11,530 nucleotides of DNA. Source: an uncultured Clostridium sp. GTDB taxonomy: Bacteria; Bacillota; Clostridia; Clostridiales; Clostridiaceae. The stretch lies in contig UQQU01000090.1 in NCBI GenBank assembly GCA_900543325.1, positions 1 through 11,530 on the forward strand, written 5' to 3'. Shown piece after piece: positions 5,953 through 11,530 of this stretch; within the stretch, counting starts at the first letter, position 1; each line of letters begins with the position of its first letter. The notes beneath the pieces were generated by a model, which saw only the letters and a program-made list of their open reading frames with translations, was not told the origin of the DNA and searched no databases. The position numbers and the translations under genes are program-made.

Positions 5953-7008
5953 ATGGATAAGTATAAAATATGGTTTATATCATTAAAAATATCTGATTCA
6001 TCTAAGATAAAGTTAATAGAAAAGTATAATAATGAAGAAAATATTTATAATAATATTGATAATATAATTAAAGAAAAATTATTGCATAAAAATTTTCTAA
6101 TGCGATTAAGTGTTAAAAATAGTATTGAAGAAGAAAAATTAGAGGAATATTTATTTAAAAATCACATAAAGTATGTAACATATTCATGTAATTTGTATCC
6201 ACAAAAACTAAAAAATATAACTAATCCACCCTATGTTCTATTCTATAAAGGTGATATATCTTTATTTGATTATAATATGGTTGCTATTGTTGGAGCTCGA
6301 AAAAATACTAATTATGGAGAACAGGTTACTAAGTTTATAGCATCTGAATTATATAATATTTCATATGGTGTTGTAAGTGGGGTAGCTGCCGGAATAGATT
6401 CAATAGCACATAGAGAAATTTTAAGTAGAGGTGGAAAAACAATAGGTGTTTTAGGTTGTGGTATAGATATTATATATCCAAGATTCAACAAATATTTATA
6501 TGATAAAATTTCTGAAAAAGGTCTATTAATATCAGAATTTTTACCTGGAACAAAACCAATGTCATATAATTTTCCACAGCGAAATAGAATAATAAGTGGT
6601 TTAAGCAATGGTGTAATTGTTATAGAAGCATCTAATAGAAGTGGATCACTAATAACAGTGGATTATGCATTGAATCAATCTAAAGATGTTATGGTTGTAC
6701 CAGGGCCGATTTTTAACGAAACTAGTAAAGGATGTAATTTATTAATTCATCAAGGAGCACGCCCTTTTTTAGGAAAAGATGATTTATATGAATTTCTTAA
6801 TATAATTAAAAAAGAAAATAAAAATAATGCTAAAAATAGTATTAAAGAATGTTTGATGGATGTAATAGGTAGAGAGCCTATACATATAGATAAAATAATT
6901 GGAAGTCTAAATATTGACAGGATAGCTTTATTTGAGTTATTATTTGAAATGCAAAATGAAAATGAAATTATTTGCCTACCAGGCAATTATTACGTAAAGA
7001 TTAGTTAG
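5953..7008 (+). CDS. dprA: DNA-processing protein DprA (Smf)
   Basis: DprA binds incoming single-stranded DNA and loads RecA during natural transformation. The 351-residue protein is full length: an N-terminal helical region (about 1-95), the Rossmann-like DprA core with VAIVGAR (110-116), SGVAAGID (142-149), GKTIGVLGCGID (161-172), NFPQRNRIISGLS (206-218) and the SGSLITVDYAL stretch (230-240), and a C-terminal winged-helix-like domain (about 295-351). AAAGG at 5939-5943 is a plausible ribosome binding site. It sits directly behind comM, so two recombination genes appear co-transcribed, with topA downstream. Codon use is very AT-rich, like comM and unlike rplS or rpsB. Confidence 0.95.
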   Translation: MDKYKIWFISLKISDSSKIKLIEKYNNEENIYNNIDNIIKEKLLHKNFLMRLSVKNSIEEEKLEEYLFKNHIKYVTYSCNLYPQKLKNITNPPYVLFYKGDISLFDYNMVAIVGARKNTNYGEQVTKFIASELYNISYGVVSGVAAGIDSIAHREILSRGGKTIGVLGCGIDIIYPRFNKYLYDKISEKGLLISEFLPGTKPMSYNFPQRNRIISGLSNGVIVIEASNRSGSLITVDYALNQSKDVMVVPGPIFNETSKGCNLLIHQGARPFLGKDDLYEFLNIIKKENKNNAKNSIKECLMDVIGREPIHIDKIIGSLNIDRIALFELLFEMQNENEIICLPGNYYVKIS

Positions 7009-7056
7009 AGTTTTAGGGGGGTAAAAGCTCCTAAGAGATAAATAGGAGTTGATGGT

Positions 7057-9159
7057 ATGGGTCAGAATCTTGTTATTGTAGAGTCACCTGCAAAAGCAAA
7101 GACAATTAGTAAATATTTAGGAAAGAATTATACAGTTGAAGCCTCAATGGGCCATGTTAGAGATTTACCTAAAAGTAAATTAGGTGTTGATATAGAAGAT
7201 AATTTTAATCCAAAATATATCACTATTAGAGGAAAAGGCGAATTAATAGCTAAATTAAAAAAAGCAGCTAAAAAAGCAGATAAAATTTATCTTGCAACCG
7301 ACCCCGATAGAGAGGGAGAAGCAATATCATGGCACTTAGCAAATATATTAAAAATTTCAGAAGATGATACATGCAGAATAGTATTTAATGAAATAACTAA
7401 AAGTGCTGTAAAAGAATCAATAAAAGAAGCAAGAAAAATAAATTTAAATTTAGTTGATGCGCAACAAGCAAGAAGGGTGTTAGATAGACTTGTTGGTTAT
7501 GAAATAAGTCCTATACTTTGGAAAAATGTTAAATGGGGACTAAGTGCTGGAAGAGTTCAATCAGCTGCATTAAAACTTATTTGTGATAAAGAAGAAGAAA
7601 TAAAGGCCTTTGAAGCGAAGGAATACTGGACAGTAGATTGTGTTTTAAAGAAGGAAAGAAAAAAATTCCCGATAAAACTAACAAAATATGAAAATAAAAA
7701 ATTAGAAATAGCAACTGAAGAAGAAGCACAGAAGATAATAAGAGAATTATCGGAAAATGATTACAGAATAGATAAAGTCAAAAAAGGTAATAGATTGAAA
7801 AATCCATTACCACCATTTACAACAAGTACTTTGCAACAAGAAGCATCTAAAAAGCTTAATTTTATGACTAAAAGAACTATGTCTATAGCACAAGCTCTTT
7901 ATGAAGGGATTGATGTAAAAGGATATGGTACAGTAGGTTTAATAACTTATATGAGAACTGACTCTGTAAGAATTTCAGAAGAGGCACAAGGAAAAGCTAT
8001 TGACTTTATAAAAGAAAGCTATGGAGAGGAATATATTCCAGAGAAGCCTAGAGTATATAAAGGAAAGAAAAATATCCAAGATGCTCATGAAGCTATAAGA
8101 CCTTCTCATATAGAAATAACACCAGAAATAGCAAAAGCAAGTTTATCAGCAGAGCAATATAAATTATATAGTTTAATATGGAAGAGATTTATTGCAAGTC
8201 AGATGACTTCATGTTCATTAAATACCAATAGCATTGATATAGTAAATGGAGCATATTCATTTAAAGCATCTGGTTCAACTATTAAATTTGATGGTTTTAT
8301 GAAAGTTTATGATTATACAACAGAAGATGATGAAAATGATGTATCATTACCAGTATTAGAGGAAGGTGAGATATTATTACCTGCATCTGTAGAAGGGAAA
8401 CAACATTTTACTCAACCACCAGCAAGATATACAGAAGCATCATTTGTAAAATTACTTGAAGAAAAAGGAATAGGAAGACCAAGTACTTATGTTCCAACTA
8501 TATCTACATTATTAAGTAGAGATTATGTTTCGAGAGAAAAGAAAAATTTAGTACCAACTGAATTAGGTTTTATAGTGAACAATATAATGTCAGATTATTT
8601 TAAACAAATAGTTGATGTAGATTTTACAGCTGATATGGAAAGAAAACTTGATTATATCGAAGAGGGTAGTGAAGAATGGAAGGAAGTAGTAGGAGAATTC
8701 TTTGCACCACTTAAAATAGCTATAGATAAAGCAGAAAAAGAGATTTCAAAAGTAGTAATTGAAGATAAAGTAAGTGATGTTCCATGTGATAAGTGTGGAA
8801 GAATGATGGTTATAAAACGTGGAAGATATGGTGCCTTCTTAGCATGTCCAGGATATCCTGAATGTCATAATGCTAAACCAATAGTTGAAGAATTAGATGT
8901 TCCATGTCCAAAATGTGGGGGAAAGATATTAGCGAAGAGAAGTAAAAAAGGAAAGAAATTCTTTGGATGTTCTAATTACCCAAATTGTGACTTTGTAAGT
9001 TGGAATGAACCTATAAAAGAACCATGTTCAAAATGTGGTAGCTATATGACTATTAAGTATTCAAAGACTAAGGGTAAATATGCTATATGTTCAAATAATG
9101 AATGTGGAAATACAATGCCTTTAGAAGATGATACTGAAAAGAAGAAAGATGATAAGTAA
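7057..9159 (+). CDS. topA: DNA topoisomerase I
   Basis: This type IA topoisomerase relaxes negative supercoils. The TOPRIM domain has E9 in VIVESPAKAKT and the D82-x-D84-x-E86 metal-binding acids in TDPDREGEA. The catalytic tyrosine is Y298 in GLITYMRTDS, and the RPSTYVPTI segment of the core follows. The C-terminus carries three consecutive four-cysteine zinc ribbons: C577/C580/C597/C603, C617/C620/C638/C644 and C657/C660/C678/C683, then a charged tail. At 700 residues it is typical of Firmicutes enzymes. AGGAG at 7044-7048, 8 bases before ATG, fixes the start; another ATG at 7052 is out of frame. The 48-base gap from dprA holds only a weak hairpin (7013-7019 with 7028-7034) and no T-tract, so it probably shares the comM-dprA transcript. 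Confidence 0.98.
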   Translation: MGQNLVIVESPAKAKTISKYLGKNYTVEASMGHVRDLPKSKLGVDIEDNFNPKYITIRGKGELIAKLKKAAKKADKIYLATDPDREGEAISWHLANILKISEDDTCRIVFNEITKSAVKESIKEARKINLNLVDAQQARRVLDRLVGYEISPILWKNVKWGLSAGRVQSAALKLICDKEEEIKAFEAKEYWTVDCVLKKERKKFPIKLTKYENKKLEIATEEEAQKIIRELSENDYRIDKVKKGNRLKNPLPPFTTSTLQQEASKKLNFMTKRTMSIAQALYEGIDVKGYGTVGLITYMRTDSVRISEEAQGKAIDFIKESYGEEYIPEKPRVYKGKKNIQDAHEAIRPSHIEITPEIAKASLSAEQYKLYSLIWKRFIASQMTSCSLNTNSIDIVNGAYSFKASGSTIKFDGFMKVYDYTTEDDENDVSLPVLEEGEILLPASVEGKQHFTQPPARYTEASFVKLLEEKGIGRPSTYVPTISTLLSRDYVSREKKNLVPTELGFIVNNIMSDYFKQIVDVDFTADMERKLDYIEEGSEEWKEVVGEFFAPLKIAIDKAEKEISKVVIEDKVSDVPCDKCGRMMVIKRGRYGAFLACPGYPECHNAKPIVEELDVPCPKCGGKILAKRSKKGKKFFGCSNYPNCDFVSWNEPIKEPCSKCGSYMTIKYSKTKGKYAICSNNECGNTMPLEDDTEKKKDDK

Positions 9160-9199
9160 ATAAATATTTGTCATGACCCTTGTCGAAAGAATGTAAAAA

Positions 9200-9231
9200 T
9201 TGTTGTAAAAAAAAATCTTATATGATAGTAT
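9200..9231 (+). promoter_or_regulatory. Candidate codY promoter region
   Basis: Two overlapping readings exist: TTGTAA (9203-9208) with TAGTAT (9226-9231) at 17 bases, and TTGTTG (9200-9205) with TATGAT (9221-9226) at 15 bases. Neither is ideal. A perfect 9-bp inverted repeat, AATCTTATA (9214-9222) with TATAAGATT (9229-9237), straddles the -10 area and could be an operator. Read on the minus strand it is a hairpin followed by nine Ts, resembling a weak terminator for antisense transcription. Confidence 0.35.
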
Positions 9232-9248
9232 AAGATTAAGAAGTAATA

Positions 9249-9276
9249 TTTCAAAATTTTGATAATTTTGAAAATT
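9249..9276. promoter_or_regulatory. Candidate CodY operator in the codY leader
   Basis: TTTCAAAATT (9249-9258) and AATTTTGAAA (9264-9273) form a perfect 10-bp dyad around five bases. Compared with the CodY box consensus AATTTTCWGAAAATT, bases 9255-9269 and 9262-9276 each match 11 of 15, and overlap in the way reported for tandem CodY motifs. The site lies downstream of the predicted promoter and about 40 bases before the codY start, so it would act by blocking elongation. CodY autoregulation is known in several Firmicutes; in such AT-rich DNA the match alone is weak, and the dyad adds weight. Confidence 0.5.
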
Positions 9277-9317
9277 AACAATTGAGAGATAAAGGTTATG
9301 ATGGGGGGAGTATTTAA

Positions 9318-10094
9318 TTGTCATCATTATTAAATAAAACTAGAAGATTAAATAAAATACTACAAAAGGGTGGAGCAGACCCAGTAGTATTCGATGATAT
9401 ATGCAAGCTTTTAAGTGAAGTATTAGCATGTAACGTATATATAATTAGTAGAAAAGGAAAAGTTTTAGGACATACTTTTTCAACAGATTTTGAGTGCGGA
9501 ATAATGAAAAAGTATGTTTTAGAAGAATGTAGATTCCCACTAGCATATAATGAGAGTCTATTAAAAATTACAGAAACTTTAGCAAATTCTATGAGCAATG
9601 GTAATTGTGTATTTAAAGGAGAAGGTGCTTGTGAAGTTTCTAATAAAATATCTACTATAGTACCGATAGTAGGAAATCGTGAAAGAATGGGAACATTACT
9701 TTTAGCAAGATTTGGAGAAGAGTTTACAGATGAAGATTTAGTATTAGCAGAACATAGTACAACTATAGTTGGAATGGAAATGTTAAGAGCTAAACAAGAT
9801 GAATTAGAAGAAGAAGCAAGAAAGAAAGCTGTAGTTCAATTAGCAATTGGAACTTTATCTTATTCAGAATTAGAAGCTGTGGAACATATATTCAATGAGT
9901 TAGAAGGTAATGAAGGTCTATTAGTTGCATCTAAGATTGCGGATAAAGTTGGAATAACAAGAAGTGTTATTGTAAATGCTTTAAGAAAGTTTGAAAGTGC
10001 TGGTGTAATTGAGTCAAGATCTTTAGGAATGAAAGGAACTCATATTAAGATTTTAAATGAAAAATTAGTAGAAGAGTTAAAGAAGATAAGATAA
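9318..10094 (+). CDS. codY: GTP-sensing global transcriptional repressor CodY
   Basis: CodY represses starvation genes when branched-chain amino acids and GTP are plentiful. The 258-residue protein begins SSLLNKTRRLNKILQ, has an N-terminal GAF effector domain (about 1-155, with VYIISRKGKVLG at 40-51 and the TIVPIVGNRERMGTLLLAR stretch at 113-131), a linker helix with EEEARKKAVVQLAI, and a C-terminal winged helix-turn-helix that is nearly invariant in the family (about 201-247, VASKIADKVGITRSVIVNAL). The start is TTG, fixed by GGGGGGAG (9303-9310) seven bases before it and by the family N-terminus; no ATG fits. A TTG start may hold translation low. The residue matching B. subtilis Arg61, a ligand contact, appears to be Ile62 here. 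Confidence 0.96.
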   Translation: MSSLLNKTRRLNKILQKGGADPVVFDDICKLLSEVLACNVYIISRKGKVLGHTFSTDFECGIMKKYVLEECRFPLAYNESLLKITETLANSMSNGNCVFKGEGACEVSNKISTIVPIVGNRERMGTLLLARFGEEFTDEDLVLAEHSTTIVGMEMLRAKQDELEEEARKKAVVQLAIGTLSYSELEAVEHIFNELEGNEGLLVASKIADKVGITRSVIVNALRKFESAGVIESRSLGMKGTHIKILNEKLVEELKKIR

Positions 10095-10128
10095 AAATAA
10101 GCTATACAAAGGTATAGCTTATTTTTTT
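10094..10128 (+). terminator. Intrinsic terminator after codY
   Basis: AATAAGCTATAC (10096-10107) and GTATAGCTTATT (10112-10123) form a perfect 12-bp stem with an AAAG loop, followed by TTTTT. The hairpin begins immediately after the codY stop codon and separates codY from the rpsB-tsf unit. Confidence 0.93.
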
Positions 10129-10336
10129 ATAAATATTTAATAAAAATAAAAGAAAAATTAAGTAAATAAAAGAAAAGAGATAATTAAATTTAGTTTTATA
10201 TTTTTAAATTAGGATATAATATATAGTGAATCTTTTAAACCATTCAAAAGTGTTAGAATTTAATAAGTTTTTTATGCAAGGAATATAATAAATTTATGCT
10301 TTTATGACGTGAAAGATAAAATATGCAAAAAATATG
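10129..10336. other. AT-rich gene-free stretch between codY and rpsB
   Basis: No open frame of note, RNA gene or repeat is visible. Two perfect TATAAT hexamers (10215-10220 and 10284-10289) could be -10 elements of extra upstream promoters, but neither has a good -35 at 16-18 bases. The stretch is mostly A/T homopolymer-like and may serve as an UP-element-type region for the rpsB promoter. Confidence 0.6.
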
Positions 10337-10365
10337 TTGCTAGGATATAAAGCTTATGATATACT
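10337..10365 (+). promoter_or_regulatory. Predicted rpsB-tsf promoter with extended -10
   Basis: TTGCTA (10337-10342) and TATACT (10360-10365) are 17 bases apart, and TG at 10357-10358 gives an extended -10 (TGA before TATACT). The start point would be about 10372, at the palindrome ACCTAGGT (10367-10374). This is the strongest promoter candidate in the window and lies about 100 bases before the rpsB start, leaving a structured leader. Confidence 0.7.
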
Positions 10366-10371
10366 AACCTA

Positions 10372-10473
10372 GGTAAATAAATACGCACACAGCCCAATTT
10401 ATAAAGTTGGTGCCTAATTTTGGGAGGCTTTATAAGAATGAAGGTTGTGGAGGAAAAACCAGGAGGTAACAAA
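10372..10473 (+). promoter_or_regulatory. Structured rpsB leader with alternative folds
   Basis: Fold A is a hairpin of CCAATTT (10394-10400) with AAGTTGG (10404-10410; one G-U pair), possibly capped below by GCA (10385-10387) with TGC (10411-10413). Fold B pairs TTTATAAAG (10398-10406) with CTTTATAAG (10428-10436), extendable by two G-U pairs, and uses the same bases, so A and B exclude each other. A further pairing, GCCT (10412-10415) with AGGC (10425-10428), fits with A. GGTT (10443-10446) can pair with AACC (10457-10460) just before AGGAGG (10461-10466), around a second SD-like GGAGG. This suggests a regulated leader, plausibly S2 feedback; no terminator is present, so control would be on translation or stability. 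I do not recognise a named RNA family. Confidence 0.5.
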
Positions 10474-11175
10474 ATGTCAGTAATATCAATGAAACAATTA
10501 TTAGAAGCAGGCGTTCACTTTGGACACCAAACAAGAAGATGGAACCCTAAGATGGCTCCATATATATTCACAGAAAGAAACGGAATATATATAATAGATC
10601 TTCAAAAGACAGTTAAGAAGGTAGAAGAAGCTTACAACTTCATCAGAGAAGTATCAACTGAAGGAAAAGACATTCTTTTCGTTGGAACTAAGAAGCAAGC
10701 TCAAGAAGCTATCCAAGAAGAAGCTATAAGATCAAACATGCACTTCGTAAACAACAGATGGTTAGGTGGTATGTTAACTAACTTCAAGACTATCAAAACT
10801 AGAATTAAGAGATTAGAAGAATTACAACAAATGGAACAAGATGGAACATTTGATGTTTTACCTAAGAAAGAAGTAATCAAATTAAAAGGTGAAATGGAAA
10901 AATTACAAACTAACCTTGGTGGTATCACTAACTTAGATGTTAACAACATCGGAGCTATGTTTGTAGTTGACCCAAGAAAAGAAAAGAATGCTATATCAGA
11001 AGCTAAAATATTAGGAATCCCAGTAGTAGCTATAGTTGATACTAACTGTGACCCAGAAGAAGTTGATTACGTAATTCCAGGAAACGACGATGCTATCAGA
11101 GCTGTTAAATTAATAACTGCTAAATTAGCTGATGGAATCATCGAAGGAAGACAAGGCGAACAATTAGCTGAATAA
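10474..11175 (+). CDS. rpsB: 30S ribosomal protein S2
   Basis: S2 binds late to the 30S head near S1 or the mRNA exit. The 233-residue product is full length and matches Firmicutes S2 from its first residues (SVISMKQLLEAGVHFGHQT), through RWNPKMAPYIFTERNGIYII, FVGTKKQAQ, the NNRWLGGMLTNF and DPRKEKNAI segments, to IVDTNCDPEEVDYVIPGNDD. The start is ATG at 10474, 7 bases after AGGAGG. The frame stays open upstream to 10420, but that would translate the leader and ribosome binding site. Codon use is rich in AAC, TTC and ATC, marking high expression. tsf follows after 85 bases, the usual rpsB-tsf order. Confidence 0.98.
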   Translation: MSVISMKQLLEAGVHFGHQTRRWNPKMAPYIFTERNGIYIIDLQKTVKKVEEAYNFIREVSTEGKDILFVGTKKQAQEAIQEEAIRSNMHFVNNRWLGGMLTNFKTIKTRIKRLEELQQMEQDGTFDVLPKKEVIKLKGEMEKLQTNLGGITNLDVNNIGAMFVVDPRKEKNAISEAKILGIPVVAIVDTNCDPEEVDYVIPGNDDAIRAVKLITAKLADGIIEGRQGEQLAE

Positions 11176-11179
11176 TAAT

Positions 11180-11217
11180 TTAAGAGGTAGGTGAGGGAAA
11201 CTTCATTTACCTTTTAA
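11180..11217 (+). other. Intercistronic hairpin between rpsB and tsf
   Basis: A 15-bp stem can form between 11180-11194 and 11203-11217, with three G-U pairs and an eight-base GGGAAACT loop. Its core is AGGTAGGTGA (11185-11194) with TCATTTACCT (11203-11212). The Ts after the core are consumed by the outer pairs, so it is not a clear terminator. It may be an attenuator or RNA-processing site setting the S2 to EF-Ts ratio. Confidence 0.5.
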
Positions 11218-11260
11218 CCTAGAATATGGTTTACATTTAATGTTAAGGAGGAATTTAATA

Positions 11261-11530
11261 ATGATAACTGCTAAATCAGTTAAAGAATTAAGAGAAATGA
11301 CTGGTGCAGGGATGATGGACTGCAAAAAGGCTTTAGTTGCAACTGAAGGTGACATAGAAAAAGCTGTTGAATTTTTAAGAGAAAAGGGATTAGCTGCTGC
11401 TGCTAAAAAAGCTGGTAGAGTTGCTGCTGAAGGTATCGTTAAGACTTTCGTTTCAGCTGATAAGAAAACTGCTGCTATGGTAGAAGTTAACTGTGAAACT
11501 GACTTCGTTGCTGCTAACGAAGAATTCGTT
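11261..11530 (+). CDS. tsf: Elongation factor Ts, N-terminal part (cut by window edge)
   Basis: EF-Ts recycles EF-Tu by driving GDP release. The 90 visible residues open with the UBA-like domain (ITAKSVKELREMTGAGMMD, then CKKAL), followed by the start of the core domain containing ETDFVAANEEF, whose D81-F82 match the pair that inserts into EF-Tu near the Mg site. AGGAGG lies 9 bases before the ATG. The frame is open to the last base of the window; the remaining roughly 210 residues expected for the family lie beyond. Its position directly behind rpsB is conserved across bacteria. Confidence 0.97.
   Translation, partial: MITAKSVKELREMTGAGMMDCKKALVATEGDIEKAVEFLREKGLAAAAKKAGRVAAEGIVKTFVSADKKTAAMVEVNCETDFVAANEEFV

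Noticed and set aside
6312..6986. Minus-strand open frames across dprA
   Set aside because: Shadows of dprA codon structure with low-complexity hydrophobic translations.
6972..6986. TTGCCT/AGGCAA hairpin near the dprA end
   Set aside because: Six base pairs inside coding sequence, with no T-tract; likely chance.
7013..7034. Hairpin between dprA and topA as a terminator
   Set aside because: Seven pairs including a G-U pair and no T-tract afterwards; it is too weak to separate the two genes.
9121..9598. Minus-strand open frames over the topA-codY gap and codY
   Set aside because: AT-rich low-complexity translations without ribosome binding sites; one covers the codY leader signals by chance.
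10420..10473. TTG-started, 18-residue longer rpsB
   Set aside because: It would translate the leader structure and the AGGAGG site; S2 proteins begin with the SVISMKQLL segment.
10701..10949. Minus-strand open frame inside rpsB
   Set aside because: Shadow of a highly biased ribosomal-protein gene.

Overview
The window is a block of translation and DNA-maintenance genes from an AT-rich low-GC Gram-positive bacterium, most likely Clostridium sensu stricto (cluster I). The basis is the gene order rimM-trmD-rplS-rbgA-rnhB-yraN-comM-dprA-topA-codY-rpsB-tsf, strong AGGAGG-type ribosome binding sites, heavy AT codon use, and a Firmicutes-type CodY next to topA. I cannot name the species from sequence alone.

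Layout. Bases 1-54 are the 3' end (domain V 3' strand plus complete domain VI with a bulged branch-point A) of a group II intron whose body lies outside the window. Two perfect tandem copies of a 32-bp, locally GC-rich unit follow (65-128), then a good promoter (159-187) and the rimM-trmD pair, which overlap by 11 bases. rplS (L19) has its own promoter, a short structured leader and a strong terminator. A second unit carries rbgA and rnhB, which share one base. yraN lies on the opposite strand, convergent with rnhB and divergent from comM. comM-dprA-topA follow closely spaced on the plus strand. codY has a TTG start and a dyad-symmetric, CodY-box-like operator in its leader, and ends in a clear terminator. 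A gene-free AT-rich stretch of about 240 bases leads to a promoter with an extended -10, a roughly 100-base leader that can fold in two mutually exclusive ways, rpsB (S2), an intercistronic hairpin, and the first 90 codons of tsf (EF-Ts), cut by the window edge.

How the genes fit together. RimM, TrmD, L19, RbgA, S2 and EF-Ts make or service the ribosome. RNase HII, TopA, ComM and DprA act on DNA or RNA:DNA hybrids, the last two in natural transformation. YraN is a nuclease-like protein of uncertain role. CodY is the global nutrient-responsive repressor. rplS, rpsB and tsf use visibly more C-ending codons (AAC, TTC, ATC) than their neighbours, as expected for highly expressed genes.

Nothing here amounts to a new multi-gene system; all protein genes belong to known families. 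The parts worth a second look are non-coding: the intron end with its tandem repeat upstream of rimM, the bistable rpsB leader, the codY operator and dyads, and the inverted repeat built into the 3' end of the flipped yraN gene.
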